64,000 nucleotides of DNA from Niabella insulamsoli (GTDB taxonomy: Bacteria; Bacteroidota; Bacteroidia; Chitinophagales; Chitinophagaceae): positions 3,224,001 through 3,288,000 of the forward strand of contig NZ_CP190246.1 in the NCBI RefSeq assembly GCF_039652435.2, read 5' to 3'. A program made the position numbers and the translations under genes. Positions within the stretch are counted from its first letter, which is position 1. Each line of letters opens with the position of its first letter. The notes below the pieces were generated by a model. The model was not told the DNA's origin. It saw only the letters and a list, made by a program, of their open reading frames with translations, and ran no database searches. Positions 52,914 through 62,170 of the stretch are shown piece by piece.

Positions 52914-55268
52914 ATGAAACGAATTATTAAAAAAGTAGCAGTTTTAGGAAGCGGGATCATGGGCTCGCGCATCGCCTGTCATTTTGCAGGAGCAGGCATA
53001 AGGGTACTACTTTTGGATATGGCGTCAGAAGGCGCCTCTAAAAATAAAATTGTAGACGAAGCATTGAAGGCAGCCGTCAAAAGCAACCCATCTCCCGTTT
53101 ATACGCCGGATGTCATTAAGAACATAACAACGGGGAACTTCGATGATAACATGAAAGATATTGCCAGTTGCGATTGGGTTATAGAAGTGGTTGTAGAGCG
53201 GCTTGATATCAAGCAAAAAATATTTGACGGCGTGGAACAGTTCAGGAAACCCGGCACTTTGGTAACCAGCAACACATCCGGCATTCCCATTCACTTAATG
53301 ACTGAAGGCCGTAGCGAGGATTTCAAAAAACATTTCTGCGGCACCCACTTCTTCAATCCCCCGCGATACCTTCGCCTGCTCGAAATCATTCCTACCAAAG
53401 ATACAAATCAGGAGGTGATAGACTTTCTCATGCACTTTGGCGATGTGATACTTGGTAAAACCACGGTGCTTTGTAAAGACACGCCTGCCTTTATTGCAAA
53501 CAGGATTGGTGTTTTCAGTATTATGTCCATCTTCTCGCTGCTCGATAAGTTAGACCTCACAATCGATGAAGTGGAGGTGTTGACAGGCCCTTTGATCGGC
53601 CGGCCGAAATCGGCGACCTTCCGAACAGCAGATGTTGTTGGCATCGACACACTTGTAAAAGTAGCGAATGGCGTATATGATAATTGTCCCAACGACGAAG
53701 CGAAAGAGACTTTTAAGATACCCGAATGGCTCAATAAACTCATTGAGAAAAAATGGTTGGGCGATAAAACAGGGCAGGGCTTTTTTAAGAAAATAAAAGG
53801 CGAAAAGGGCTCAGAAATACTAACGCTTCATCTAAAAACTTTCGAATATCAGCCGCGTGTCAAACCAAAATTTGCAACGGTTGAAGCAGCTAAATTGATA
53901 GACAACCTGCACGGCAGACTGAAAACGTTGATGCAGGGCAAAGACAAAGCCTCCGAATTTTTCAGGCAATTTCATTTCAGGCTATTCTCTTATGTCAGCC
54001 ACCGCATTCCTGAGATTAGTGACGAGCTATATCGCATAGATGACGCGATGAAAGCCGGCTTCGGATGGGAAATCGGCGTATTTGAAACCTGGGATACGCT
54101 GGGCGTGGCCAAAACTACACAAGCGCTGAAAGACGCGGGCTTCAGCGTTGCCGGGTGGGTTGAAGAAATGCTTGCTGCCGGGCATGAGAGCTTCTACAAA
54201 ATTGAAAAAGGCCGCACCCTTTTCTACGATATCGCTACGAAAAATTATGCGCCGGTACCTGGTGAAAACGCGTTTATCATTTTAAAAAATTATGCAGACC
54301 AACTAATCTGGAAAAACAGCAGTTGCCGGCTTTTTGATATCGGCGACAATGTAGCCGCCTTGCAGTGGAATACCAAAATGGGCACGATCGGCGGTGACGT
54401 TTTGAGCGGCATACAAACATCCATCGAGAAAGCCGAAAAGGATTTTAAAGGACTTGTCATCGCCAACGACGGCGCTAACTTTTCTGCCGGCGCTAATGTA
54501 GGCATGATCTTCATGCTGGCCGTAGAACAGGAATTTGATGAACTCGACTTTGCGGTTCGGGCTTTTCAAAATGCTATGATGCGCGTGAGGTACTCCAGTA
54601 TTCCCGTGGTGGTGGCGCCTCATGGCTTGGCGCTGGGCGGCGGCTGCGAGCTTAGTTTACACAGTGATAAAATATGTGCGGCGGCTGAAACGTATACCGG
54701 ACTTGTGGAAATGGGGGTTGGCGTCATCCCCGGCGGCGGCGGCACCAAAGAATTTGCCCTGCGCGCCGCTGACGAAATGCACCACGGCGAGCCAGAAAAC
54801 ATTACACTGCAAAATCGCTTTTTGACCATTGCTACGGCGAAAGTGGCCACTTCTGCTTTTGAAGCTTTTCATCTGGGTATTTACAGAAAAGGGCATGATG
54901 AGGTGGTGATGAACCAGGACCGCCGTATAGCAGAAGCTAAACGGAGTGTGATCGATTTATACGACAGCGGCTACGTGACGCCAGTTCAGCGTGAAGACAT
55001 CAAAGTGTTAGGACGCAGTGCACTCGGCGCTTTGCTGGCAGGCATTCATGGCATGCAGCAGGGCAATTACGCCTCTGAACATGATGCGAAAATAGCGCGA
55101 AAGCTGGCCTATGTCATGTGCGGCGGCGATTTGAGCGAACCCACGCTGGTCAGTGAACAATACCTGCTGAACCTGGAGCGCGAGGCCTTCCTTTCGCTTT
55201 GCGGAGAAAGAAAAACATTGGAACGTTTGCAAGCTGTGATTAAAACAGGCAAGCCCGTGAGAAACTAA
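52914..55268 (+). CDS. fadN: 3-hydroxyacyl-CoA dehydrogenase / enoyl-CoA hydratase, FadN-type
   Basis: 784-aa fused beta-oxidation enzyme. The NAD-binding domain opens with GSGIMGS (residues 12-18), and GTHFFNPP carries the catalytic His. The 3HCDH C-terminal domain follows. A crotonase domain in the last third has DGANFSAGANVG, LALGGGCELSLHSD and EMGVGVIPGGGG. The order dehydrogenase first, hydratase last fits FadN rather than FadB/FadJ. In related genomes thiolase and acyl-CoA dehydrogenase genes usually follow; here the next gene is an AT-rich HEPN-like gene. Confidence 0.92.
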   Translation: MKRIIKKVAVLGSGIMGSRIACHFAGAGIRVLLLDMASEGASKNKIVDEALKAAVKSNPSPVYTPDVIKNITTGNFDDNMKDIASCDWVIEVVVERLDIKQKIFDGVEQFRKPGTLVTSNTSGIPIHLMTEGRSEDFKKHFCGTHFFNPPRYLRLLEIIPTKDTNQEVIDFLMHFGDVILGKTTVLCKDTPAFIANRIGVFSIMSIFSLLDKLDLTIDEVEVLTGPLIGRPKSATFRTADVVGIDTLVKVANGVYDNCPNDEAKETFKIPEWLNKLIEKKWLGDKTGQGFFKKIKGEKGSEILTLHLKTFEYQPRVKPKFATVEAAKLIDNLHGRLKTLMQGKDKASEFFRQFHFRLFSYVSHRIPEISDELYRIDDAMKAGFGWEIGVFETWDTLGVAKTTQALKDAGFSVAGWVEEMLAAGHESFYKIEKGRTLFYDIATKNYAPVPGENAFIILKNYADQLIWKNSSCRLFDIGDNVAALQWNTKMGTIGGDVLSGIQTSIEKAEKDFKGLVIANDGANFSAGANVGMIFMLAVEQEFDELDFAVRAFQNAMMRVRYSSIPVVVAPHGLALGGGCELSLHSDKICAAAETYTGLVEMGVGVIPGGGGTKEFALRAADEMHHGEPENITLQNRFLTIATAKVATSAFEAFHLGIYRKGHDEVVMNQDRRIAEAKRSVIDLYDSGYVTPVQREDIKVLGRSALGALLAGIHGMQQGNYASEHDAKIARKLAYVMCGGDLSEPTLVSEQYLLNLEREAFLSLCGERKTLERLQAVIKTGKPVRN

Positions 55269-55328
55269 TAAAACATATCCTATGCTTTGTCGATAAGTCT
55301 TCCCCTCAAGCATCAATTTTGATTTTAA

Positions 55329-56579
55329 ATGACTGTAAAAATAAAATATGAAAAAAAGCAGAACCTCTCCTTGCTACTTCAAAAGCTATCCGAAATATCT
55401 ATCCTTCAAGATGGCAAAGTAACTTACACCGCATTTGAACATAGGAATTTGCAATGGCTGTTTTTATCGATCATCGATTTCGGTAATATATTAAACCAAG
55501 AATCTAAAAAACAGATTTTAGAAAAAGTTTTCCAAAAACTTGCGCATTCTAGAAAGTATGAAAAGAAGGTTTTTCTTGAATGTCTGAATAAGGAATTTCA
55601 TCATCATACTGCAAAAGAAAAGAAAACGTTTTTTGTTCTTGCTACACTATCAATCAAATATCTACCTTTTCGAGCAATTAATTTTGGCCGTTGCAATATA
55701 AAAATTCATGGCACCTCATTTCCAACTAAATTTAATAGACACACTATCAATGAAAGCAATGGCTGCAAAAATGATGACGAAAAAACTGTCAAGCTATCCA
55801 TTAAAATTAATTCAAAAAATGCTCTGGATGCCTACGAAGAAGGCTATGCCTATTTTGAAATATTCCGATCTTTTTTATGTCTCATAGATAATAGTACATA
55901 CGAAATTAGATTTGATGACAGAAACCTTAATCCAATCAATCAAATCCAAGTTGGAGAAACAATAAGTGTACATAACGAGGATGGAACAAATGCACTGGAT
56001 AGAGGTAGGTGTTTCATTGTACCAAATTTTCAAAAGCTAAACCCATTTCTTCCCAGCAAAGAGAAAATTTCTAAATTTAAAAAAACGATTCCATGGATGA
56101 TTAAACAATTCAATAAATGTAGTCTTAATCATCAGGCATCTCTAATCAATGCATTAAACTCATATACCTCTGCCTTTGATGAAAGAAACAAGTACACTTG
56201 TTTCTTAAAAGCTTGGACAACGTTAGAATTACTGCTAGACTCCGACCAAAACGATACTTTAATAAAGCGCGCTTCTGCGCTTTATCTAAACACTGCCAAA
56301 CCTTATAAAAAGCAAATCCTTGAAAGCTTAAGATTATTCAGAAATGAATTTGTCCACAAAGGTAATAGTAGCGCGGAGAGTTTAGAAGCTTGTTTCTTTG
56401 TGCAAGAATTTATCAAAGATTTAATCATAAAACTCAACTTATCTTATGCTGGCTTTTTTAATACGATCGAAGACGCGAATTTGTTTTTAGATAATCTTTC
56501 ACTAGGAATTGGAGAGTTACGAAGAAAAAAGAAAATTGCTGATAAAGTAATCAAACTAGAACAAAGCATCTCGCTTTAG
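55329..56579 (+). CDS. ApeA-like HEPN-domain protein, possibly a defence RNase
   Basis: 416 aa. The C-terminal ~140 residues follow the ApeA-like HEPN plan: ALNSYTSAFDERNKY, FLKAWTTLELLLDS, IKRASALYL, and LRLFRNEFVHKG with the RNase motif R-N-x3-H (Arg 338, His 343). The N-terminal ~260 residues are not recognised. The gene is clearly richer in A and T and in Lys, Asn and Ile codons than its neighbours, a sign of recent transfer. HEPN proteins of this kind cleave RNA in abortive defence systems; a target or trigger is not visible here. Confidence 0.72.
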   Translation: MTVKIKYEKKQNLSLLLQKLSEISILQDGKVTYTAFEHRNLQWLFLSIIDFGNILNQESKKQILEKVFQKLAHSRKYEKKVFLECLNKEFHHHTAKEKKTFFVLATLSIKYLPFRAINFGRCNIKIHGTSFPTKFNRHTINESNGCKNDDEKTVKLSIKINSKNALDAYEEGYAYFEIFRSFLCLIDNSTYEIRFDDRNLNPINQIQVGETISVHNEDGTNALDRGRCFIVPNFQKLNPFLPSKEKISKFKKTIPWMIKQFNKCSLNHQASLINALNSYTSAFDERNKYTCFLKAWTTLELLLDSDQNDTLIKRASALYLNTAKPYKKQILESLRLFRNEFVHKGNSSAESLEACFFVQEFIKDLIIKLNLSYAGFFNTIEDANLFLDNLSLGIGELRRKKKIADKVIKLEQSISL

Positions 56580-56611
56580 CAAAAAAGGCTACTGCCACGT
56601 CGCATTATATT

Positions 56612-56986
56612 ATGTTCACATTCAACAAAAAATGCCTTATACTTTTTAGTTCGCTTTTTATTATCGAAATCCTGATTGCAGTTTTCGTTCACGATAATTT
56701 TATCCGGCCTTATATGGGAGACGTTCTGGTAGTTATACTGCTCTATTGCTTTTTAAAGTCATTGCTTCGCATATCGATGCTGAAGGCGGCCATCGCTGTC
56801 CTTATATTTTCCTTTCTCATCGAAACGCTGCAGTTCCTAAACATTGTAGATCGCATTGGCCTTGGCCATTCTAAAATAGCCAGAATAGTTATGGGCACTC
56901 ACTTTGCCTGGGCCGATATCATCTCTTACACCGCCGGATTTCTTATAATCATTGCTTGCGAAGCAAGCCGCCAAAAATCACTCTAA
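56612..56986 (+). CDS. DUF2809-family membrane protein
   Basis: 124 aa with four hydrophobic helices. Family motifs are HDNFIRPYMGDVLVVILLY (start of the second helix), SFLIETLQFLNIVDRIGLG and GTHFAWADIISYTAGF. DUF2809 proteins are small inner-membrane proteins of unknown function, related to VanZ-like proteins. It starts 32 bp after the HEPN-like gene. Confidence 0.88.
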   Translation: MFTFNKKCLILFSSLFIIEILIAVFVHDNFIRPYMGDVLVVILLYCFLKSLLRISMLKAAIAVLIFSFLIETLQFLNIVDRIGLGHSKIARIVMGTHFAWADIISYTAGFLIIIACEASRQKSL

Positions 56987-57159
56987 TTAATTTTTGATGA
57001 ACAGTCGCGGCTTGCCTAACTTTAACGCGAGTGTTATATTGATTTCCTGCCACAAAAGCGGCGCAAGGAATCTTTTGGATAGAAGCAAAGACCACATTAA
57101 AACCATTTAGCGTGTGCCTTTTAGCAGGGCTCCTAACCCCGATTCATAAAAATAAAAAG

Positions 57160-58851
57160 ATGCAAAGAACACTATTACTTATTCACTATTTCCTGTTTGG
57201 CTGCTTTGCCCTTTCTGCCCAGCAAGAACCAAACGCCACAAAAAATATAAGTAAGTACTTCACTGTCGACCATCAGTATTTAGTGTTGCCCGTTAAAAAT
57301 GGAGCGCCCAAACGCAACCTCGAACTCTGGGTAGATGGCATTAATACCCGTTTTTGGGATATGGAACTGGCCGAAGAAAAGCCCGATTGGTATGCCTATA
57401 TGCGCATAGACCAATGGAAAGGAAAGAAGGTGGAACTGAGAGTAGATAAGGTTGCGGCAACATCAAAAGTCTTTGAACCGATACTTCAAAGTGATAAAGA
57501 CACGAATACAAACGACTATCACGAGCCGTTGCGTGCACAGTTTCATTTCTCGCCAAAGCGCGGCTGGACCAACGATCCCAACGGCATGGTCTTCTACAAT
57601 GGCGCCTATCATTTATTCTTCCAACATAATCCCTATGGGCGCAAATGGGGCAATATGACCTGGGGCCATGCGGTAAGCAAAGACCTCGTGCATTGGACAG
57701 AACTGGATGATGCTATCCATCCCGATCAGGGCGGGCCTGTATTTAGCGGCGGCGCCGTGGTCGATGAAAACAACATCAGCGGCCTGGGTAAAAACGGAAA
57801 GCCTGCCATGGTGCTCTTTCATACGGGCGCCAGAGGCTGGGGACAATACATGAGTTGGACCACCGACGGCACCACTTTTCATCGCTATGAAAAAGCTGTA
57901 GTGCCACGCATCAATAAAGACAACCGCGACCCCAAAGTGATATGGCATGAACCTACAAAAAAATGGGTGATGGTCGTTTGGGTGGAGCGCGGCGACAACG
58001 AGCAGCACAGTATGCAATTTCTGAACTCGCCCGATTTAAAAAACTGGACCCCCTCCAGCATCACTTATGGTGGCGTGGGCAACGACCGTTATCTATTTGA
58101 ATGCCCCGAGTTTTACGAACTGCCTGTTGAAGGCTTGCCCGGTGTAAAGAAATGGGTGCTTACCGGCGCTAACACCGAATATGCCATCGGCAGCTTTGAT
58201 GGTATTCATTTTAAAGAAGAAGAAAAGAAGTTGCAAAACCAGTATGGGCGCGACTTTTATGCGCCCCAGACTTTCAGCAACGAGCCTAACGGACGCCGGA
58301 TCGAAATCGGTTGGTGGCGTACCAATACAGCCCAGGGCAATTCCGGGTTTAACCAATCGATGAGCCTTCCGCTGGAACATAAGCTGATAAACACTGAAGA
58401 CGGCATCCGCCTGACGCGCATGCCGGTTAAAGAACTCGCTCAATTAAGAAGGCGCACCTTTAAATTAGTCAACAAAACAGTTAAGGAAAACGGGCCCAAT
58501 CCACTTAAGGGGATCAATATTGAGTTGGCGGAATTACGCATGGACATTGAGCCCGGCAAAGCAAGCGAAATAGTTATTGACGTAAGAGGTGTTCCTGTGG
58601 TTTATAAGGTAGCGAATGCCGAACTTGTTGTCGACGGCGTAAAAGCGCCTGCAAAATTACAAAACGGCAGGTTATCGCTCATTATCTATGCAGACAGGAC
58701 GGGCCTGGAAATTTTTATTAATAAAGGACTAGTATTTATGCCTGTCAACATCAATCTTCCTCATAACAACCAAACACTTTCCATCAGCGCAAAAGGGGGA
58801 ACGGCGAAGGTTTCAGGCCTTGAAGTTTATGAATTAAAGTCTATTTGGTAA
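57160..58851 (+). CDS. glycoside hydrolase family 32 (levanase / fructan beta-fructosidase)
   Basis: 563 aa from the ATG at 57160, opening a signal peptide that ends FALSAQ. The five-blade propeller domain has the nucleophile motif WTNDPNG (Asp 139), RDP (256-258) and the acid/base ECP (Glu 314). A C-terminal beta-sandwich follows. An N-terminal ~110-residue module precedes the catalytic domain. It would release fructose from levan, inulin or sucrose outside the cytoplasm. No SusCD pair or fructokinase is nearby. Confidence 0.93.
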   Translation: MQRTLLLIHYFLFGCFALSAQQEPNATKNISKYFTVDHQYLVLPVKNGAPKRNLELWVDGINTRFWDMELAEEKPDWYAYMRIDQWKGKKVELRVDKVAATSKVFEPILQSDKDTNTNDYHEPLRAQFHFSPKRGWTNDPNGMVFYNGAYHLFFQHNPYGRKWGNMTWGHAVSKDLVHWTELDDAIHPDQGGPVFSGGAVVDENNISGLGKNGKPAMVLFHTGARGWGQYMSWTTDGTTFHRYEKAVVPRINKDNRDPKVIWHEPTKKWVMVVWVERGDNEQHSMQFLNSPDLKNWTPSSITYGGVGNDRYLFECPEFYELPVEGLPGVKKWVLTGANTEYAIGSFDGIHFKEEEKKLQNQYGRDFYAPQTFSNEPNGRRIEIGWWRTNTAQGNSGFNQSMSLPLEHKLINTEDGIRLTRMPVKELAQLRRRTFKLVNKTVKENGPNPLKGINIELAELRMDIEPGKASEIVIDVRGVPVVYKVANAELVVDGVKAPAKLQNGRLSLIIYADRTGLEIFINKGLVFMPVNINLPHNNQTLSISAKGGTAKVSGLEVYELKSIW

Positions 58852-58864
58852 TTTTTTCAATCGT

Positions 58865-60346
58865 TCAATTGGCATACATTTTTGACGCCTGATCGATTTT
58901 ATCTTTCCAGGTCGTCATCATTTTTTGTACCAGTCCGGGATGAAGATGGGCTACGTTTTTGGTTTCCAGCGGGTCGCTGCTGTGATCGTACAATTCTATG
59001 GTTGGCTTTTGGCTCCTGAAATACTGCGTAAAGCGATATTTTGATGTGCGGATAGAAATTCCTTTATTAAAATAACTCAACGCGACATCTTTATGCCCAG
59101 ATTTGCTGGTTTGTGTGAGCAGCGGCACCAGGCTCCGGCCGTCTAAACGAGCCTTAGTTTGAAGCCCGCATAATTCCATCAGTGTAGGATAAACATCAGT
59201 TGAACTTACGATATTGTCACAGGTGATGGCTTTTTTCATCGACGGTGTTTTGATGATGAACGCGCTGCGCAACGCCCAATCAAAAAGCGTATGTTTCCCC
59301 CAGACCAGATCATCGCCCAAATGCCAGCCGTGGTCACCCCAAAGCACCACGATGGTATTTTTATCCAGTCCGTTTTCCTTAAGGCTTTTCATCACCCTGC
59401 CCACTTGCGCGTCGGTGTAACTAAGCGCCGCATAATAGGCGTGGCGTAACTTTCGGGCGTATTGTTCTGAAACCGGCTTTTCGAGCGAAGGCTGCTCCTC
59501 GCCCAACTGATAGCTCTTAAATTCAGCGCTGCTATGTAAACTCGCTTTATTAATACCTTCAGGAATTTTTGGCCACGGCGCAGTAGACAATTTATCCTCA
59601 TCATATAAATCCCAATACTTCGCAGGCGCGTTGAAAGGGAGATGTGGCTTAAAAAACCCGACAGCCATTAAAAAGGGTTTGTTTAGCCTGGCCAGATCCT
59701 TCATTTTCTTTTCGGCGAGGCCGGCAGTCAGTCCATCGGGATAACCAGCATCATCGCAGTTACCCGCTTCGTAAGGCTTTACCAGACGCTGCTTACTGGT
59801 ACGACTTGATCCGTCGGCATATCCAAAAAAAGCATTCCAACCTGTCCCCCATTTCCCTGCATCAAACAGCATTTCATTCCAGCTATGCGGCTTCTCGAGT
59901 TGATTGCTGCGAGGCGCATCGTAAGCGTATAAATAGCCATCCGCCGAATGGCTGATTTTACCGATCCCCACCGTGTAATATCCGCTGCGCTTAAATTGCT
60001 CCACAAACGACTCGGGCTGAACACCCGCCGGCTTTCCCGAAAGTGATTTTTCTATAGCATCATTTGTGACGTCAGATTTTACCCGCGGATAAAGGCCGGT
60101 GAGTATGCTCGCACGCGATGCGCCACAGGTGGGCACAGCAACAAACTGCTGGTTGAAGACCACGCCCGAAGCGGCCAACGCATCCATATTCGGTGTTTTA
60201 ACTTCTTTATTTCCATAGCATCCCAAATCGGGCCTCAAATCGTCAATAAAAATAAAAAGTACGTTGGGCTTTGTTTTTTGGGCATGAACGCTAACGATAT
60301 TTACCGCCACAACTAAAGCGGAAAGCAGGAGCAACTTTCGATTCAT
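58865..60346 (-). CDS. secreted sulfatase (iduronate-2-sulfatase-like)
   Basis: 493 aa, signal peptide ending VSVHAQ. Metal Asp 35-36 are in FIDDLRPDLG. The formylglycine site is Cys 74 in TCGASRASILTG. Further motifs are GIGKISH, GFFKPHLPF and VVLWGDHGWHLGDD, which match the iduronate-2-sulfatase type. It needs an anaerobic or FGE maturation enzyme, not seen here. Substrate is probably a sulfated polysaccharide. Convergent with the GH32 gene; the two stops are 13 bp apart. Confidence 0.93.
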   Translation of the reverse strand: MNRKLLLLSALVVAVNIVSVHAQKTKPNVLFIFIDDLRPDLGCYGNKEVKTPNMDALAASGVVFNQQFVAVPTCGASRASILTGLYPRVKSDVTNDAIEKSLSGKPAGVQPESFVEQFKRSGYYTVGIGKISHSADGYLYAYDAPRSNQLEKPHSWNEMLFDAGKWGTGWNAFFGYADGSSRTSKQRLVKPYEAGNCDDAGYPDGLTAGLAEKKMKDLARLNKPFLMAVGFFKPHLPFNAPAKYWDLYDEDKLSTAPWPKIPEGINKASLHSSAEFKSYQLGEEQPSLEKPVSEQYARKLRHAYYAALSYTDAQVGRVMKSLKENGLDKNTIVVLWGDHGWHLGDDLVWGKHTLFDWALRSAFIIKTPSMKKAITCDNIVSSTDVYPTLMELCGLQTKARLDGRSLVPLLTQTSKSGHKDVALSYFNKGISIRTSKYRFTQYFRSQKPTIELYDHSSDPLETKNVAHLHPGLVQKMMTTWKDKIDQASKMYAN

Positions 60347-60420
60347 AAATTAAATATACTATATTGTAATCGTTGGAGAAAAATGAATTGCATCACAAGC
60401 TTTAAGTATCACATGAGTCA

Positions 60421-61080
60421 ATGGGAACAGTTGAGTTATATTCGAAAGAAACGGTGATGATTGTTTCTCACCTTATCACCTATGGCTACGCCGCCTCCGT
60501 TGAAATTACCGAGCAAATAAGAGACGAGATAGAAACGATGTGGAATGAGCCAGAGGGTACGATTATAGTGAAAGGCCGGACATATCACTTAAGGTTCAGG
60601 ATTACCGGCGAGTATAAGCCGGCCATTACGCCGGAAGAAATTTTAACCAATGACGATCCGCGCAACAATTATTTTAGAATTGAAGCTTTTGCGCATGGCA
60701 ATATCTCTTTTGTGGACGGCCTGGGCTGTAACACCCGCTACTTCAAGCTCGAGAACCTGTATAAGGGATCGACGACTGCAGCTCATGAATATGGCCATAC
60801 GCTCGGCCTCAAACATCCGGTAGCACTCGACTATCGGGGCAAAGGCATTCCTGGCATCATGTATCCGCGGGGCACTTTGGTCGATCCCGAATTTCAATAT
60901 GACCCATCAATCCCCGCCGGTCAGAAGGGCGGCACTATGCACCCGGTGTATAGAAAAGTGTTACAGCGCGATATTGATTTGTTGGCAGTGCACCGCATCA
61001 ATTTTATAAATGGCAGCGGCATTATCGGCGACTTCAGCAGCGTATGGCATCCTAATCATAAGGATATTGATTTGGTGTGA
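60421..61080 (+). CDS. matrixin-like zinc metalloprotease without signal peptide
   Basis: 219 aa. The metzincin motif HEYGHTLGLKH is at 122-132 (zinc ligands His 122, 126, 132; catalytic Glu 123), with Met 147 in PGIMYPRG as the Met-turn. This matches M10/matrixin proteins. It has no signal peptide from this start, and no upstream ATG in frame, so it is either cytoplasmic, exported by another route, or the gene is truncated at its 5' end. Convergent with the epimerase gene. Confidence 0.82.
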   Translation: MGTVELYSKETVMIVSHLITYGYAASVEITEQIRDEIETMWNEPEGTIIVKGRTYHLRFRITGEYKPAITPEEILTNDDPRNNYFRIEAFAHGNISFVDGLGCNTRYFKLENLYKGSTTAAHEYGHTLGLKHPVALDYRGKGIPGIMYPRGTLVDPEFQYDPSIPAGQKGGTMHPVYRKVLQRDIDLLAVHRINFINGSGIIGDFSSVWHPNHKDIDLV

Positions 61081-61098
61081 GAATGTTTCTCCTCACAC
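61075..61098. terminator. hairpin in convergent gap
   Basis: Arms GTGTGAG (61075-61081) and CTCACAC (61092-61098) span both stop codons of the convergent protease and epimerase genes. There is no T tract on either strand, so activity as a terminator is uncertain. Confidence 0.35.
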
Positions 61099-62021
61099 TA
61101 CCTCAACAATTGCGCTACCGCCGATTGTATCGTTGGATAGGAGAATTTGAAACCGGCCTCCTGCGCCCTGGCGCTGCTCACCGTTGTGCTTTTCAACACT
61201 TCAACGCTCATTTCTCCGAGCGCCACTTTCAACGCCCACTCCGGGACTTTTACCGGCACTAAAAAACGCTTGCCCGACGCTTCTGACAGTGTTTTCATTA
61301 AGATGCGATTGGAAACAGGGTCGGGCGCCACCGCGTTATAAACACCGCTAAACAAAGCGTCTTCCACCGCTCTTATATATAGTTCGATCAAATCATCAAT
61401 ATGAATCCAACTAACGATCTGTTTACCGGAACCCAGCACAGGAGCCGCGCCAAAACGCAAGGGCCGCCTGAATTCCCTGAAAGCGCCGCCCTCGTTGCTT
61501 AGTACAATGCCCGTCCGCAAAATCACTAATCGGATACCCATTTCACCTATCGGGCTAATCGACTGCTCCCATTGGTAACAGGTAGTTCCTAAAAAGTCAT
61601 TGACCGCGGGAAAGCTTTCATCGAATGGCAGCGTATTCGGAATGTCGGGATCGGAGCCATACCAACCAATTGCTGAGGCGCTGACAAAAGCCTTCACCTT
61701 ATGCCGCACAGATTGCAAAGCAGTAACCAGCAAATGCCCGCTTTTCACGCGGCTGTCTACAATAGCTTTTTTCCGCGCCGCCGTCCAGCGCTTTTCGCCA
61801 ACATTGGCGCCCGCCAAATGAATGATAATATCTGCCTCCGCTACCGCGGCCTCGTCGATCTTTTGCTCTTCAACATCCCATTGGGCATAGCGTATGCCCG
61901 GTTGGCTTTGCCGTTCGCCACTTCGGGTTAACACGATGATCGAATGGCCTTTTTCTTTTAATTTTTCAACAAGCCGGGAGCCAATCATACCCGTTCCACC
62001 GGTGATCAAAACTGTGCTCAT
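61098..62021 (-). CDS. TIGR01777-family NAD-dependent epimerase (SDR, YfcH-like)
   Basis: 307-aa short-chain dehydrogenase. The nucleotide-binding start is MSTVLITGGTGMIGSRLV, followed by IIHLAGANVGEKRW and FVSASAIGWYGSD. The family C-terminal DUF1731-like part has VPVKVPEWALKVALGEM. The usual Tyr-x3-Lys is not obvious, as in many members. Members are widespread and often linked to cell-division genes in other bacteria; the natural substrate is unknown. Confidence 0.93.
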   Translation of the reverse strand: MSTVLITGGTGMIGSRLVEKLKEKGHSIIVLTRSGERQSQPGIRYAQWDVEEQKIDEAAVAEADIIIHLAGANVGEKRWTAARKKAIVDSRVKSGHLLVTALQSVRHKVKAFVSASAIGWYGSDPDIPNTLPFDESFPAVNDFLGTTCYQWEQSISPIGEMGIRLVILRTGIVLSNEGGAFREFRRPLRFGAAPVLGSGKQIVSWIHIDDLIELYIRAVEDALFSGVYNAVAPDPVSNRILMKTLSEASGKRFLVPVKVPEWALKVALGEMSVEVLKSTTVSSARAQEAGFKFSYPTIQSAVAQLLR

Positions 62022-62093
62022 ATATGAAGTTGTTAGATGATAAGTTTACTGATGATGCTATTCCCGTTCAAATACCATGCAACAAAATGGCAA

Positions 62094-62121
62094 TAAAAAA
62101 CCCCCGCTTTTGGGGCGGGGG
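62094..62121 (-). terminator. rho-independent terminator of ftsZ
   Basis: Arms CCCCCGC (62101-62107) and GCGGGGG (62115-62121) with a 7-base loop. On the minus strand the hairpin is followed by seven T (A tract 62094-62100). It lies 50 bp after the ftsZ stop. Confidence 0.9.
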
Positions 62122-62170
62122 TAACAACTATAAAACTAAGCCAAACTACACTGAAGCGAAACAACAGAGA

